From positions 1 through 64,000 of the forward strand of contig USAC01000002.1 of assembly GCA_900552475.1 (NCBI GenBank): a stretch of DNA of 64,000 bases, written 5' to 3'. The translations under genes were made by a program, and so were the position numbers. The stretch is from an uncultured Eubacteriales bacterium (GTDB lineage: Bacteria; Bacillota; Clostridia; Oscillospirales; Oscillospiraceae). Under the pieces are notes generated by a model, which saw only the letters and a list, made by a program, of their open reading frames with translations, was not told the DNA's origin and ran no database searches. Positions 41,816 through 51,582 of the stretch are shown piece by piece (within the stretch, counting starts at the first letter, position 1; each line of letters begins with the position of its first letter).

Positions 41816-42661
41816 TCAGTCCAGATTTTTCCGGGTGAAGGCCGTATAGGGCAGCGCATCCGCCAGTCCCAGCAGCACCGGATGAAAGCCGCCGCCGTAG
41901 GCGAAGGGCGGCTCCCGCAACACCGTTTTGGTGCAGCGCCGATCCGGCAGCGACACCGTTACGGTGGTACCCTCCGGGCCGGACTGTAACAGCAGCCGCC
42001 CGCCGTGACCACGGGCAATGGCCTGACACAGGGGCAGGCCCAGCCCCAGACCCTGTGGGGGAGGCGGCATCCGCAGTTTCTCCAGATAGCCGTCGAAGAG
42101 GTGCGCCTGCTGCTCCGGGGGGATGCCCACGCCGCTGTCTGCCACCGTCAGCAGCACTTGTCCCGCTGCGGCCCGCAGCGTCACCGTGACCTCGCCGCCG
42201 GAGGGCGTGTACTTCACCGCATTGGACAGCAGATTCCACAACAGCCGCTCCAGATAGCTGGGGTGGATGGCCGCCACATGGGCCGTCAGGCTGCACCGCA
42301 GGGTCAGCCTCACCCCGGCATGGGCCACCAGCGGCTGGGCGCAGTGCATCAGTTCCGTCAGCCACGCCACCAGCTCCACATTCTTCGTCTCCAGCGGCTC
42401 TGTTTGAGAGATCAGGGGGGCGGCGGAGAGATTGTTCACCAGCCGCAGCAGCCGGTAGTAGCTCTGGCACAGGATGGCGGCGCTCTGCCCGGTGGAGCCT
42501 TCGCCCTCCGGCATCTCCTCCGGCACCAGCCGGGTCAGCGCTGTATGGATGTTGCCCATGGCCCCCCGCAGCTGCGCTGCGATCTGCGGCATGATCTGCT
42601 CCAGCAGGATCTGGCTGTCCTCTTGATGCTCCACGGCCATCGCCCCCTTCCTCTTTACCAT
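41816..42661 (-). CDS. Histidine-kinase-like ATPase lacking the phospho-acceptor histidine
   Basis: 281-residue soluble protein with a complete HATPase_c domain: N box NLLSNAVKYTPSGGEV near residue 143, G1 DSGVGIPPEQ near 174 and G2 GLGLGLPLC near 205. The preceding helical region aligns with a dimerisation domain, but where kinases have H-E-L-R-x-P-L it reads A-Q-L-R-G-A-M (residues 29-35), so the acceptor histidine is missing. No membrane segment, no sensor domain and no adjacent response regulator. It may act as a non-canonical kinase or ATP-binding regulator. Confidence 0.78.
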   Translation of the reverse strand: MVKRKGAMAVEHQEDSQILLEQIMPQIAAQLRGAMGNIHTALTRLVPEEMPEGEGSTGQSAAILCQSYYRLLRLVNNLSAAPLISQTEPLETKNVELVAWLTELMHCAQPLVAHAGVRLTLRCSLTAHVAAIHPSYLERLLWNLLSNAVKYTPSGGEVTVTLRAAAGQVLLTVADSGVGIPPEQQAHLFDGYLEKLRMPPPPQGLGLGLPLCQAIARGHGGRLLLQSGPEGTTVTVSLPDRRCTKTVLREPPFAYGGGFHPVLLGLADALPYTAFTRKNLD

Positions 42662-42751
42662 GCCGGGAAACGGGGGGAAGTATCCCCGCCAACTTTCTCC
42701 AGCGCAGCGGCAGTGGTGAAATTCAACACATTATAGCAGGGTTCCTGTTGA

Positions 42752-43897
<1,146 letters not shown>

Positions 43898-43960
43898 TCG
43901 CATTTTCCCCTTTTCATTTGCTTTCTACCTTTACGTTTTCCTTCTTTTTGTTCCGCCAAA

Positions 43961-43986
43961 GAAGCCGCCGTCAGGGCGGCTTTTTT
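43961..43986 (+). terminator. gap terminator
   Basis: AAGCCGCC / GGCGGCTT stem (43962-43982) followed by six Ts. A second hairpin (AGAGAGCC 44062-44069 with GGCTCTCT 44086-44093) follows. Confidence 0.88.
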
Positions 43987-44105
43987 GGTGCTCATTTTTT
44001 GGAAGCTTTTTGAAGTCCTGAGAAATGCCCCGGCGTGCAGGAAAGACTTTTTTGGACACACAGAGAGCCTGCGGCTTTTGCCGCCGGCTCTCTTTCTGCA
44101 CTTTC

Positions 44106-45767
44106 TCAATCAAATGCCGGAGCCAACGCCCGGTATTTCCCCAGCGGAGAGGCTCCGTTCCATGTGAGGTATCCACCGGTGTTGCCGGTGTCCCGCAGGG
44201 CCTTGATCTGAGCACCTACCTCCTCCGGGCCGTAGGTGTTGTAGGGCTCCCGGATGGCGTTGTAGGCCTGCACCCACGTGCGTACCGCCGCCGGAGACGC
44301 CGTCTCCAGCTGTCGCTGGGCAGCCTTCTGGCCGAAGGCATACATGGTCTCGTAGGGATGCTCCCACGGCAACCAGTCCCCGGAGGCCCCGTAGTGATCC
44401 GGATAGGGCATGGCGCTGATGGCGTCCACCACATTGCTGATGGCAGGCCAGTACTGGCCGTAGGCGGTGACGTAGGCCTCGGCGCACTCCCCGAACACAT
44501 CGGCGGAGACATACACCCCGGCGTCGTGGAGTCGGTCGCAGGCGTACATCAGGAATCGCTGCACCGCTTGGGCCTTGCTTTCGCCGTTTTCGTTGCGGTA
44601 GTCAATGGTCCCCTCCTCGAAGGCCCATGTGCCGTCGGGGAAGCGCATATAGTCGAACTGGATCTCGTCAAAGCCCATGAGTCGGGCCGCCTCCAGCCCC
44701 AGCTCCACCTTGTACTGCCACACGAACCGGCTGTACACACTGGGCCAGTACATCCCGCCGATCTGCAAAGGCTCGCCCGCCTGATCGGCGATGACGCACT
44801 CCGGGTGATCCTCCGCCAGATGGGGGTCGTTGAAGGCCGTGATGCGTCCGATGACGTAGTACCCGGCATCCTTCAGGGTCTTGATGCCCGTCTGATATAC
44901 CTCCAGCGTGTTGTAGGCACTCTCGTAGGCGGAGGGGGAGTACTGCTTCATCACCTCCGAGGGATAGGCGATGGCTCCGCCGTCCATGATGTCCACCACA
45001 AAGGCGTTGATACCGCAGGAGTCCGCCACCTCCACATATTCCGCCGCTTGGGCGATGGATTCGTTGTTGAGATACAGGGCCTTCACCTCGCCGGGCATGG
45101 GATGGCCCTGAAAGACGGCCTTTTCACGGGGGAAGTAGTCCAGCCCCGCGGCGTCGCCGCCGCCCCAACTGTCCCCTCGTTCGGCGTGGAGCTGATAGAC
45201 CTCCTGATCGTACTGCGCCTTGGCGCTGGGCTCGTCCATGGTGACGTACTCCGCCCGAATGTAGCCGCCCTCCACCTGCCAGCGCCCCACGGCGCCGCTG
45301 GCGTCCATATCCTGCCAGCCGGTGACAGTCAGGGCCTCTCCCTTCTGCACCAGCCGTCCCGGCACGGCCCCCGCCTCATCCAGCAGGTTCACCGCCGTGC
45401 GGACGTAGATGGTTTTCGTGGCCACCACTTCCTTGGGATCCGTTACCAGCTGCTCACGGGGCAGATAGCCGAAGCTGTCCTCCCCCAGCACCAACCGCAC
45501 CAGGCCGGGGTGGTCCTTGTCCTCGTCCTCCACCACATAGGTGACCTTCGTCCCCCGTACCGGCTGGGACAGGACGGTCCCCTCGCCGTCGGTGATGTCC
45601 GCCGTCAGCCCCTCGGCGGCCACATAGCCCTCCGCCAGCGTCAGGGGCTTTTCCGCCCACCGGCAGAAATACAGCGCCGCCCCGGCTGCACACAGCAGCA
45701 CGACGCACAGGATGATCCACAGGGCGGTGTGGGGACGCTTCTGAACAGTTTCCTTGGTAGCTTGCAT
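44106..45767 (-). CDS. Membrane-anchored putative glycoside hydrolase (DUF4015-like)
   Basis: 553-residue extracytoplasmic protein: N-terminal membrane anchor (about 15-34), two SH3-like wall-binding stretches (about 45-190) and a TIM-barrel domain of the putative-glycosidase DUF4015 type (about 225-545) with INAFVVDIMDGGAIAYPS, GFDEIQFDYMRFPDG and a PYPDHYG stretch. The acidic residues in those segments are likely catalytic. Start ATG 45767 has GGGAGG 7 bases upstream; the frame opens at 45797. Probably acts on wall or surface polysaccharide; the substrate is unknown. Confidence 0.8.
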   Translation of the reverse strand: MQATKETVQKRPHTALWIILCVVLLCAAGAALYFCRWAEKPLTLAEGYVAAEGLTADITDGEGTVLSQPVRGTKVTYVVEDEDKDHPGLVRLVLGEDSFGYLPREQLVTDPKEVVATKTIYVRTAVNLLDEAGAVPGRLVQKGEALTVTGWQDMDASGAVGRWQVEGGYIRAEYVTMDEPSAKAQYDQEVYQLHAERGDSWGGGDAAGLDYFPREKAVFQGHPMPGEVKALYLNNESIAQAAEYVEVADSCGINAFVVDIMDGGAIAYPSEVMKQYSPSAYESAYNTLEVYQTGIKTLKDAGYYVIGRITAFNDPHLAEDHPECVIADQAGEPLQIGGMYWPSVYSRFVWQYKVELGLEAARLMGFDEIQFDYMRFPDGTWAFEEGTIDYRNENGESKAQAVQRFLMYACDRLHDAGVYVSADVFGECAEAYVTAYGQYWPAISNVVDAISAMPYPDHYGASGDWLPWEHPYETMYAFGQKAAQRQLETASPAAVRTWVQAYNAIREPYNTYGPEEVGAQIKALRDTGNTGGYLTWNGASPLGKYRALAPAFD

Positions 45768-45883
45768 GGACGTACCTCCCGGATTCATTGTCTCCATTAT
45801 ACGGGAAGCGGCGGCGGAAAGCTACCGGAAAATACTCACTTTCGACAAATTTCATATTTCCTTAAAAAATCGCCGCCGGAGCG

Positions 45884-45913
45884 TGGACAGCCGGGCGGCG
45901 TGCGTGGTATACT
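45884..45913 (+). promoter_or_regulatory. Promoter for Pro-rich membrane protein gene
   Basis: TGGACA (45884-45889), 18-base spacer, TATACT (45908-45913). Confidence 0.55.
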
Positions 45914-45948
45914 GTACGGAGAATTTGTATGGAAAGGGAGTGGCACGG

Positions 45949-46500
45949 ATGAAAAAAACATACCTTGGCTTGATGGGACTGTTCCTGCTGCCACAGACGG
46001 CACTGGCCGTCGATGCCGCCGCCCCGGCAAGCACCAGTGTAAGCTCGCCGCTTGCCGCCCTGTGGCGGGTGCTGCTGACCCCCATCACCGTGCCCCATCT
46101 GCCGTGGCAGCTGCCGCTGCTGGCCCCCGTTGCGCTGGTGCTGGTGCTGGTGCTGCTGATCTTCTGCCTGTTGGCTCGCCGTGGCGGCTATCGCCGTGGC
46201 TTCCGGGAGGGGGAGCGTGTGGTGATGCGCCAGATGGCCCGTGAGGAGCAGGAGGCCGCCGTGCCGCCCATGCCCCACCGTCCGGCCCCGCAGCAGCCCG
46301 CCGCCCCGAAGTCTGCTCCGCAGCCGGAGAAGGCTCCCACGCCCCCGCCTGCGGAGGAGAAAAAGCCCGCCCCTCCGGCAGCAGAAAAGCCGGCATCTCC
46401 CGTCCGGGAAACACCGGCCCCCGCCGCCCCGGTCTCTCAGGAGGAGAAGCCGGACGAGCTGGACATCGATCTGCTGTTGGAGGAGATCAAGCGGATGTAG
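45949..46500 (+). CDS. Pro/Ala-rich single-pass membrane protein, function unknown
   Basis: 183-residue protein with a signal-like first helix (1-20), a second strong membrane helix (about 57-77, LAPVALVLVLVLLIFCLLAR), a basic stop-transfer RRGGYRRGF and a low-complexity Pro/Ala/Glu/Lys tail (about 100-165) ending in an acidic helix ELDIDLLLEEIKRM. AAAGGGAG precedes the ATG at 45949. I recognise no family. The tail looks like a linker holding a short C-terminal binding helix near the membrane. Confidence 0.7.
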   Translation: MKKTYLGLMGLFLLPQTALAVDAAAPASTSVSSPLAALWRVLLTPITVPHLPWQLPLLAPVALVLVLVLLIFCLLARRGGYRRGFREGERVVMRQMAREEQEAAVPPMPHRPAPQQPAAPKSAPQPEKAPTPPPAEEKKPAPPAAEKPASPVRETPAPAAPVSQEEKPDELDIDLLLEEIKRM

Positions 46501-46501
46501 C

Positions 46502-46759
46502 TCACTTCTTCAGGAAGCCGAACAATCCCTTTTTCTCATAGGGCCGGGCGCTGACGCCCTGCACCTCATAGCCGGTCTTGCCGATGGCGGCCCGCAGGGC
46601 CTCCTCGTCCAGCGGCGCCTCGCTGAGGATCACCGCCTGCCCCTTGGTGTGGGAGGCGGTGACTTTTTTCACCGGCAGAGCGCCCCGGATGGCATCGCTG
46701 ACATGGGCCTCGCACATCCCACACATCATGCCGTCTACCTTCACCGTTGTCTCGATCAT
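46502..46759 (-). CDS. Heavy-metal-associated (HMA) domain protein
   Basis: 85-residue copper-chaperone-like protein with the metal motif MMCGMCEAHV near residue 11 and the HMA beta-alpha-beta-beta-alpha-beta pattern, followed by a short basic C-terminal extension (PYEKKGLFGFLKK). It may deliver Cu(I) or another soft metal; no P-type ATPase is next to it. Confidence 0.85.
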   Translation of the reverse strand: MIETTVKVDGMMCGMCEAHVSDAIRGALPVKKVTASHTKGQAVILSEAPLDEEALRAAIGKTGYEVQGVSARPYEKKGLFGFLKK

Positions 46760-46880
46760 ATGGATTCCACTCCTTTTGGTTAATGTTATCTAACTGCATC
46801 TCAGAAACCAAGCCGCCCGCAGGCGACCTCTGGAACGACTGCATTGTAATCCCCACCGCCGGTTTTGTCAAGAGACGCTC

Positions 46881-46909
46881 TTGCAAATCCGGCAAAACCC
46901 ACTTATAAT
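46881..46909 (+). promoter_or_regulatory. Promoter for ECF S component gene
   Basis: TTGCAA (46881-46886), 17-base spacer, TATAAT (46904-46909). Confidence 0.7.
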
Positions 46910-46949
46910 ATATTATAAATCATACCGAGCCCCAAGGAGGAAGCTTCCC

Positions 46950-47480
46950 ATGCAGCTCTCTGCAACGAAAAAACTGGTATTCTGCGCCATCTGCGTGGCA
47001 TTGTGCGTGGTGCTGCCCATGGCCTTTCATGCGCTGGGCTCCGGCACTGTGTTCCTGCCCATGCACGTCCCCGTGCTGCTGTGCGGCCTGGTCTGCACGT
47101 GGCCCTACGGCGTGGTCTGCGGCCTGCTTGGCCCGCTGCTGTCGTCGGTGCTGACCGGTATGCCTGCGACGGCGGTGCTGCCCTCCATGATGGCGGAGCT
47201 GGCGGTCTACGGTCTGGTAACGGCGCTGGTGATGCGTCTGGTGCATACGGGGCGGCTTTACGGCGACCTCTATATCGCCCTGTGCTGCGCCATCCCCTGC
47301 GGCCGCATCGTGGCGGGCGTGGTGAAGGCATTGACCTTCCCCGCCGGCAGCTGGTCCATGGCGGCGTGGGTTTCCGCCCACATTCTGATCTCGTGGCCCG
47401 GCACCCTCATCCAGCTGGCCCTGCTGCCCACACTGGTGGTGGCCCTGACCAAGGCCCGGCTGGTGCCGCCCCACTATTAA
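46950..47480 (+). CDS. ECF transporter S component
   Basis: 176-residue integral membrane protein with about six helices, opening MQLSATKKLVFCAICVALCV, typical of energy-coupling-factor substrate-binding subunits. FLPMHVPVLLCGLVCTWPYG near residue 35 is the family's helix 2-3 region. AAGGAGG precedes the ATG. No EcfA/EcfT genes are adjacent, so it would use the shared module. The vitamin carried cannot be told, and I see no riboswitch in front of it. Confidence 0.83.
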   Translation: MQLSATKKLVFCAICVALCVVLPMAFHALGSGTVFLPMHVPVLLCGLVCTWPYGVVCGLLGPLLSSVLTGMPATAVLPSMMAELAVYGLVTALVMRLVHTGRLYGDLYIALCCAIPCGRIVAGVVKALTFPAGSWSMAAWVSAHILISWPGTLIQLALLPTLVVALTKARLVPPHY

Positions 47481-47587
47481 AATTTTTATAGCTTGCACAA
47501 AATGAGGGTGGCATTTTGCCGCCGGATATGGTAAACTATTCCTGTCAACCTGACGGCTTTGGGCCGCAGGTGTGAGGAGGAATGGAA

Positions 47588-48682
47588 ATGAACCGTCAAT
47601 ACCCCAGACTGGTATTGCGTGACTCGTCCTTCCGCAGCAACGCCCGGGAGACTATCTCCCGCTGCGCCGCCTGCGGAATCCAGGTCTGCGGCGTCATCAA
47701 GGGCGTCAACGGCCTGCCGGAGGTGGCCCGCCGCTTCCGGGAATGCGGCGTCACGCAGTTGGGAACCAGTCGTCTGGAGCAGGTGGAGCGCTGCCGCCAG
47801 ACGGGCATCCCCGGCCCCTATCTGCTGATCCGTATCCCCGGCCCCACGGAGCTGCCGGAGCTGGTACGGCTGTGTGAAATGTCGCTGCAAAGCGAGCGCA
47901 CGACTCTGGACCTGCTGGAGCAGGAGTGTACCCGGCAGGAGAAGTCCCACGCCGTCATCATCATGGCGGATCTGGGCGACCTGCGGGAGGGCTACTGGGA
48001 CCACGAGGAAATGGTGCAGACCTGCCTGTATGTGGAGCGCCGACTGCCCCATGTCCACCTGTCCGGCGTAGGCGTGAACCTCAGCTGCTACGGCTCTGTG
48101 CGGGCCACGCCGGAGAAGATGCAGATGCTGCTGGCCATCGCCCGCCGGGTGGAGGACGCCATCGGCCACCCGCTGGAGATAGTCTCCGGCGGCGCCACCA
48201 GCTCCTATCCCATGATCCATACCGGCACCATGCCCGCCGGCATCAACCACCTACGGATCGGAGAAAATATTCTGACGGCGCAGGATATTGCCGATTCCTG
48301 GGGCATCTACGATGCAGACTACCTCCGGGACGACGTGTTCCGTCTGGAGGCAGAGGTGGTGGAGGTGAAGGAGAAGCCCACCTATCCCCAAGGGGAGCTG
48401 GGGGCCGACGCCTTCGGCCGAAAGCCTGTCTATGAGGATCGTGGCCTCCGACTCCGTGCCATTCTGGCGTTGGGCCGGGCCGACGTAGGCGACATGGAGA
48501 CGCTCCGGCCCACCATGCCCGGCGTCACCGTCATCGGCGGCTCCTCGGATCACTGTATTCTGGACGTGACCGACGCCCCCCAGCCGGTGCAGGTGGGGGA
48601 TGTCCTGTCCTTCCGGCTGTGTTACAGCCACGTACTCTATGCCACCCAGCGGGACGATGTTCCCGTGGTGATCTGTCCGTGA
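47588..48682 (+). CDS. PLP-dependent alanine/ornithine racemase-like enzyme
   Basis: 364-residue protein of the alanine-racemase fold close to the ornithine racemase group: PLP lysine in VCGVIKGVNG near residue 37, barrel segments with IIMADLGDLREGYW and SGVGVNLSCYGS, and a C-terminal beta domain. GGAGG ends 7 bases before the ATG at 47588 (a second ATG at 47582 is too close). In Orr the family converts L- to D-ornithine in amino acid fermentation; other substrates are possible. Followed by a small membrane-protein gene. Confidence 0.82.
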   Translation: MNRQYPRLVLRDSSFRSNARETISRCAACGIQVCGVIKGVNGLPEVARRFRECGVTQLGTSRLEQVERCRQTGIPGPYLLIRIPGPTELPELVRLCEMSLQSERTTLDLLEQECTRQEKSHAVIIMADLGDLREGYWDHEEMVQTCLYVERRLPHVHLSGVGVNLSCYGSVRATPEKMQMLLAIARRVEDAIGHPLEIVSGGATSSYPMIHTGTMPAGINHLRIGENILTAQDIADSWGIYDADYLRDDVFRLEAEVVEVKEKPTYPQGELGADAFGRKPVYEDRGLRLRAILALGRADVGDMETLRPTMPGVTVIGGSSDHCILDVTDAPQPVQVGDVLSFRLCYSHVLYATQRDDVPVVICP

Positions 48683-48734
48683 CCTCCGGGCCAAGCCCGC
48701 TGGCGATAAAATTCATCTAAGGAGGAACTCCCCT

Positions 48735-49148
48735 TTGAACAATGATAACTTTATGGTATTCGTCTATAATGCCATCATCGCTCTGTTCGCCTTCTTCGTG
48801 GCGGCCCCCATGCTGCTCAACGCCATCAGCCTTTTCACCGTGCAGAAGCGCTTCGCCAAGGTCATGGTGGACGAGGGCGTGGTGAAGGAGGAGACGGTGC
48901 GCCGCCTGCATCCGAAGAAACAGGTGGCCGGCGTCCTGATCTCCCTGCTGGTGCTGGCTGGTCTGGGCTGGACCTGCACACGGGTGGATATGGGCTATAT
49001 CTGCGGCTGCATCGCTCTGGTGGCGGGCGTGCTGAAGTACCGGAATATCATCCAGTTCAACAGCCTTACCGTCCAGCGCTTCCGCAATACCTACAAGGAT
49101 GAAATGGATCTCAATAAGTACAATAAGTACGTGGATTCCCATTTCTAA
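48735..49148 (+). CDS. Small membrane protein, function unknown
   Basis: 137-residue protein with an N-terminal helix (about 7-32) and two close helices (about 65-100) with charged loops, ending DLNKYNKYVDSHF. Start is TTG at 48735 with AAGGAGG 9 bases upstream. It lies about 50 bases after the racemase gene and is probably co-transcribed. No family recognised. Confidence 0.65.
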   Translation: MNNDNFMVFVYNAIIALFAFFVAAPMLLNAISLFTVQKRFAKVMVDEGVVKEETVRRLHPKKQVAGVLISLLVLAGLGWTCTRVDMGYICGCIALVAGVLKYRNIIQFNSLTVQRFRNTYKDEMDLNKYNKYVDSHF

Positions 49149-49243
49149 GAGCGAGCGTATCACCTGTAAGCAGGGTGTATTTTTACAAACGAGCCTTAAC
49201 GGCGCAAGCTGTGCGACGGATTTTAACCGCAAACAGATACTGT

Positions 49244-49283
49244 GAAGAAGAAGGCCCCCGGCATTGCCGAGGGCCTTCTTCTT
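49244..49283 (+). terminator. Strong hairpin terminator
   Basis: Thirteen-base arms GAAGAAGAAGGCC.../...GGCCTTCTTCTT (49244-49257, 49271-49283) with an inner CGGC/GCCG stem. Confidence 0.8.
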
Positions 49284-49369
49284 GTATTGGCAACCAAAGA
49301 CAACCCCCGGCTCTGCCGGGGGGAAAAATAGCCTATGGCGAGGGGCAAAGAAGACAAGCAAAAAGTCTC

Positions 49370-49679
49370 CGAGTTAGAGTAAAGAAAGACCACATCCACA
49401 TGCTGATAAGCATCCCGCCGAAGTACAGCGTATCCCAGACTATGGGATACCTGAAAGGAAAGAGCAGCATGATGATATTTGATCGGTATGCGAACCTGAA
49501 GTATAAGTACGGGAACAGGCGCTTTTGGGCAAGAGGGCATTTTGTGGATACGGCAGGACGCAACAAGAAAGCGATCAAGGCGTACATAGAACCAGTTGGA
49601 GGAGGACAAAATGTCTGACCAGATTAGCATAAAGGAATTTATAGACCCGTTTACGGGTAGTAAGAATCCCAAGGCATAG
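49370..49679 (+). pseudogene. IS200/IS605 TnpA transposase remnant
   Basis: C-terminal two thirds of a small Y1 transposase: the HUH motif reads DHIHMLISIPPKYSVSQTM, followed by GYLKGKSSMMIFDRYANL and RFWARGHFVDTAGRNKKAIK with the catalytic-region residues. The N-terminal 55-60 residues are missing. A single-base frameshift near 49590 throws the end out of frame; the other frame continues QLEEDKMSDQISIKEFIDPF to a TAG at 49677-49679. Not functional. Confidence 0.85.
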
Positions 49680-50011
49680 ATAAAAACCCCTTAAGGGGCT
49701 TCGCCCGTAATAGGCCCTTATAGGGCCCCAATTAACGGGCACGACAGTGGCCGGGAATCGGTTGGCACGACGGTGGGCGGCCGCCGCCCCTTGTGAAATT
49801 CTATCGGTAAATGGTGTGTAGGGCGGGGTACCCTCACCCCGCTGCCCGGCCCCCCACTCCCGGCAGGGCACACGGGCCCTGCCCTACAAAATGTTGCGTT
49901 ATCGCACTGGACGGACAGAGCCGTCCGCCCCTACAATATCCATGTCCCCATTCCGTCTTGCAATCCCGCCTAAAATGCGGCGTAATAGTCCATGGAAAGG
50001 ATGTACGCATT
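49680..50011. repeat. GC-rich intergenic repeats, no gene
   Basis: About 330 bases with several GTAGGGCGGGG...CCCTAC and GGACGGAC...GTCCGCCCCTAC blocks (about 49800-49945), similar in style to those at 7130-7500, plus short CCTTAAGG/GGCCCTTATAGGGCC dyads. I see no coding sequence. Confidence 0.6.
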
Positions 50012-50529
50012 ATGCTGCTTAAAAAATATACTGTCGGGTGTTTCAGGCCTGCTTCGGCCTGAAGGCCCGGGTACTGCCCTGGCGCAGGCCGGAATGTATC
50101 ACCGGAGCCGGGAGCCTGCAAAGGCTGCCGGAGCTGCTGGCGGACGCCGGGTGCAAAGAACCCATGATCGTGGCAAGCCGCCGCCAATGCGCCGCACCGG
50201 AATTTATTACCATGGCGGAGAGGCTCCCGGCCCGGAGCAGCTTCCACGGCGTTACGGCGGAGACCGGCCTGGACGCCCTGACCCATGCGGTGGAGGCCTA
50301 CATCGGCCGCTTTTATAACACCCGGGAGACCCGAAGCCTTGCCTGGCAGGTGGTAGAGGCCATTTACCGCATGAACCGGGCGCTGGGCATTCCGGAGTAC
50401 TTTTCCTGTATTCGGTCGGAGGACCTGCCTCAAATGGCCGCCTGGGCGGAGGCCAACCCCGTATACCCGGTGCCGGTGATTTTCGGCAAGGAGGACTTTA
50501 TCTGCGTGGCCCGCCGGGTGATGCCGTGA
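50012..50529 (+). pseudogene. Iron-containing alcohol dehydrogenase remnant
   Basis: Pieces of a group III (iron) alcohol dehydrogenase. The start MLLKKYTV is at 50012, then a one-base deletion shifts to FQACFGLKARVLPWRRPE; after DAGCKEPMIVASR the middle of the enzyme is deleted, and the frame rejoins at TAETGLDALTHAVEAYIG and runs to ANPVYPVPVIFGKEDF near the usual C-terminus. About 170 of some 380 residues remain, and iron ligands in the missing part are lost. Confidence 0.82.
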
Positions 50530-50550
50530 ACCTTGGCAATTAAAAACGAA

Positions 50551-50603
50551 AAAAGGGAGGCGGCTTACGAGACGGTTCTGTTTCATAAGCTGCCTCCCTT
50601 TTT
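50551..50603 (+). terminator. Bidirectional terminator-like hairpin
   Basis: AAAAGGGAGGCGGCTTA (50551-50567) pairs with TAAGCTGCCTCCCTTTTT (50586-50603). Confidence 0.8.
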
Positions 50604-50652
50604 AATTCCGGGCGTGAAGAGCATCCTTTAATTTTTACGGTTTCGGTGCGCT

Positions 50653-51162
50653 TTATTCGGCGGCGGTTGGCACCGTATAAATATTGATGTGATTTCCCGC
50701 AGGATCAGCCATGCGGAACATATGCCAGCCGTAGGGGCGGAAGAAAGGCTCCTGGGTGACGGCACCGGCTGCCTGCGCCCGGGGATAGATATCCTCCAGA
50801 GTCGGCACCTGCAGCTGGAAATGTACGGCGCCGGAGGTGGGGAACGGATTTTCCTGGGTCAGCAGCACCAGCTTTGTGCCGGCGAGATCGTACTTAACGC
50901 CCCGGTCCTCCGGCCCCTCGTCCCAGCCATAGAACGGTTGTGTCGCAAATACCTGCTCGTAAAAGGTGCCCATCACGGATTTGGGGCAAATCGAGATCGG
51001 GTATATCTGTAACCCCTCTCGAGTACTGTCGGAATTGGCGCTGGAATATATTGAGTGGCTGAAGATAATCACCGTGTGACAGGCGCTATTCGCCCTATAG
51101 GCAAAGCGTATTTTCCGCAAGGGTAAGGATATGCGGCCGCCTCGCTTCATGCCCTCACCCAT
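50653..51162 (-). CDS. VOC (glyoxalase/dioxygenase) family protein, N-terminus doubtful
   Basis: The last 115 residues (from about ISICPKSVMGTFYEQVFAT to ADPAGNHINIYTVP) form a full VOC beta-alpha-beta-beta-beta fold with the metal/substrate-side HFQLQVP and WHMFRMADPAGN segments. The first 50 residues of the frame look unrelated (RISLPLRKIRFAYRANS) and no ribosome site is seen before the VOC part, whose natural ATG seems to have been lost. It borders the left end of an integrative element. Possibly a pseudogene. Confidence 0.6.
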   Translation of the reverse strand: MGEGMKRGGRISLPLRKIRFAYRANSACHTVIIFSHSIYSSANSDSTREGLQIYPISICPKSVMGTFYEQVFATQPFYGWDEGPEDRGVKYDLAGTKLVLLTQENPFPTSGAVHFQLQVPTLEDIYPRAQAAGAVTQEPFFRPYGWHMFRMADPAGNHINIYTVPTAAE

Positions 51163-51181
51163 AGAGGAAAAATAGGCAAAG

Positions 51182-51218
51182 AAAAAGATCCTGTTTTCGA
51201 TAGAAAACAGGATCTTTT
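51182..51218 (-). terminator. Original tRNA-Asp/Thr operon terminator, now displaced
   Basis: Arms AGATCCTGTTTTC and GAAAACAGGATCT around GATA, flanked by A/T runs, directly beside the 49-bp half tRNA at 51215-51263. This is the arrangement expected downstream of tRNA-Thr before insertion. Confidence 0.75.
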
Positions 51219-51263
51219 GGAGCTGCTGGGCGGATTCGAACCGCCGACCTCATCCTTACCAAG
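51215..51263. repeat. Left attachment site: tRNA-Thr 3' half
   Basis: 49 bases identical to 59002-59050, covering the 3' half of tRNA-Thr from the anticodon to CCA. It has no 5' half, so it is not a functional tRNA. It marks the far end of the element. Confidence 0.92.
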
Positions 51264-51376
51264 TGATAAAAGTCCTCCCAGCCCTTGATTTGTAAGGCTT
51301 TGTGGGCATTTTTACCGCAAAAAGGATGCGGTCGGAAACTCTTTGTTCCATGTGTTCCACCCGTTCGTTTCCCCGT

Positions 51377-51582
51377 GTGGGTCAAGGTGTGGGTCAACGC
51401 CGCAAAGAGCAGCGGTGTGGGTCAACTTTTGGCGGGGCGAAAATCGTTTCATTTTGCGCTGCTGTAGACAATAAAAGGGTACCTTGCTAAAAGTATAGAG
51501 CCGTCGGGCGGAGAAAGGCTCTCCCGCCAGACGGCTCTTTATTTTCGCAGTCGTTTCCCGTATGGGTCAAAATGTGGGTCAA
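51377..51582. repeat. Arm-type integrase repeats, left end
   Basis: GTGGGTCAA at 51377-51385, 51389-51397, 51417-51425 and 51574-51582, plus ATGGGTCAA at 51562-51570. The same 9-mer appears at the right end (58902-58945), as expected for arm sites bound by the integrase N-terminus. Confidence 0.7.
51497..51545 (+). terminator. Hairpin inside element
   Basis: AGAGCCGTC (51497-51505) pairs with GACGGCTCT (51530-51538), with an inner GGGCGG/CCGCC arm; T-rich after it. Confidence 0.65.

Noticed and set aside
46790..46949. Riboswitch before the ECF S component
   Set aside because: The leader after the promoter is only about 35 bases and shows no known aptamer core.
51219..51263. A second tRNA-Thr gene
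   Set aside because: Only the 3' half is present, so it cannot fold as tRNA; it is the displaced attachment site.
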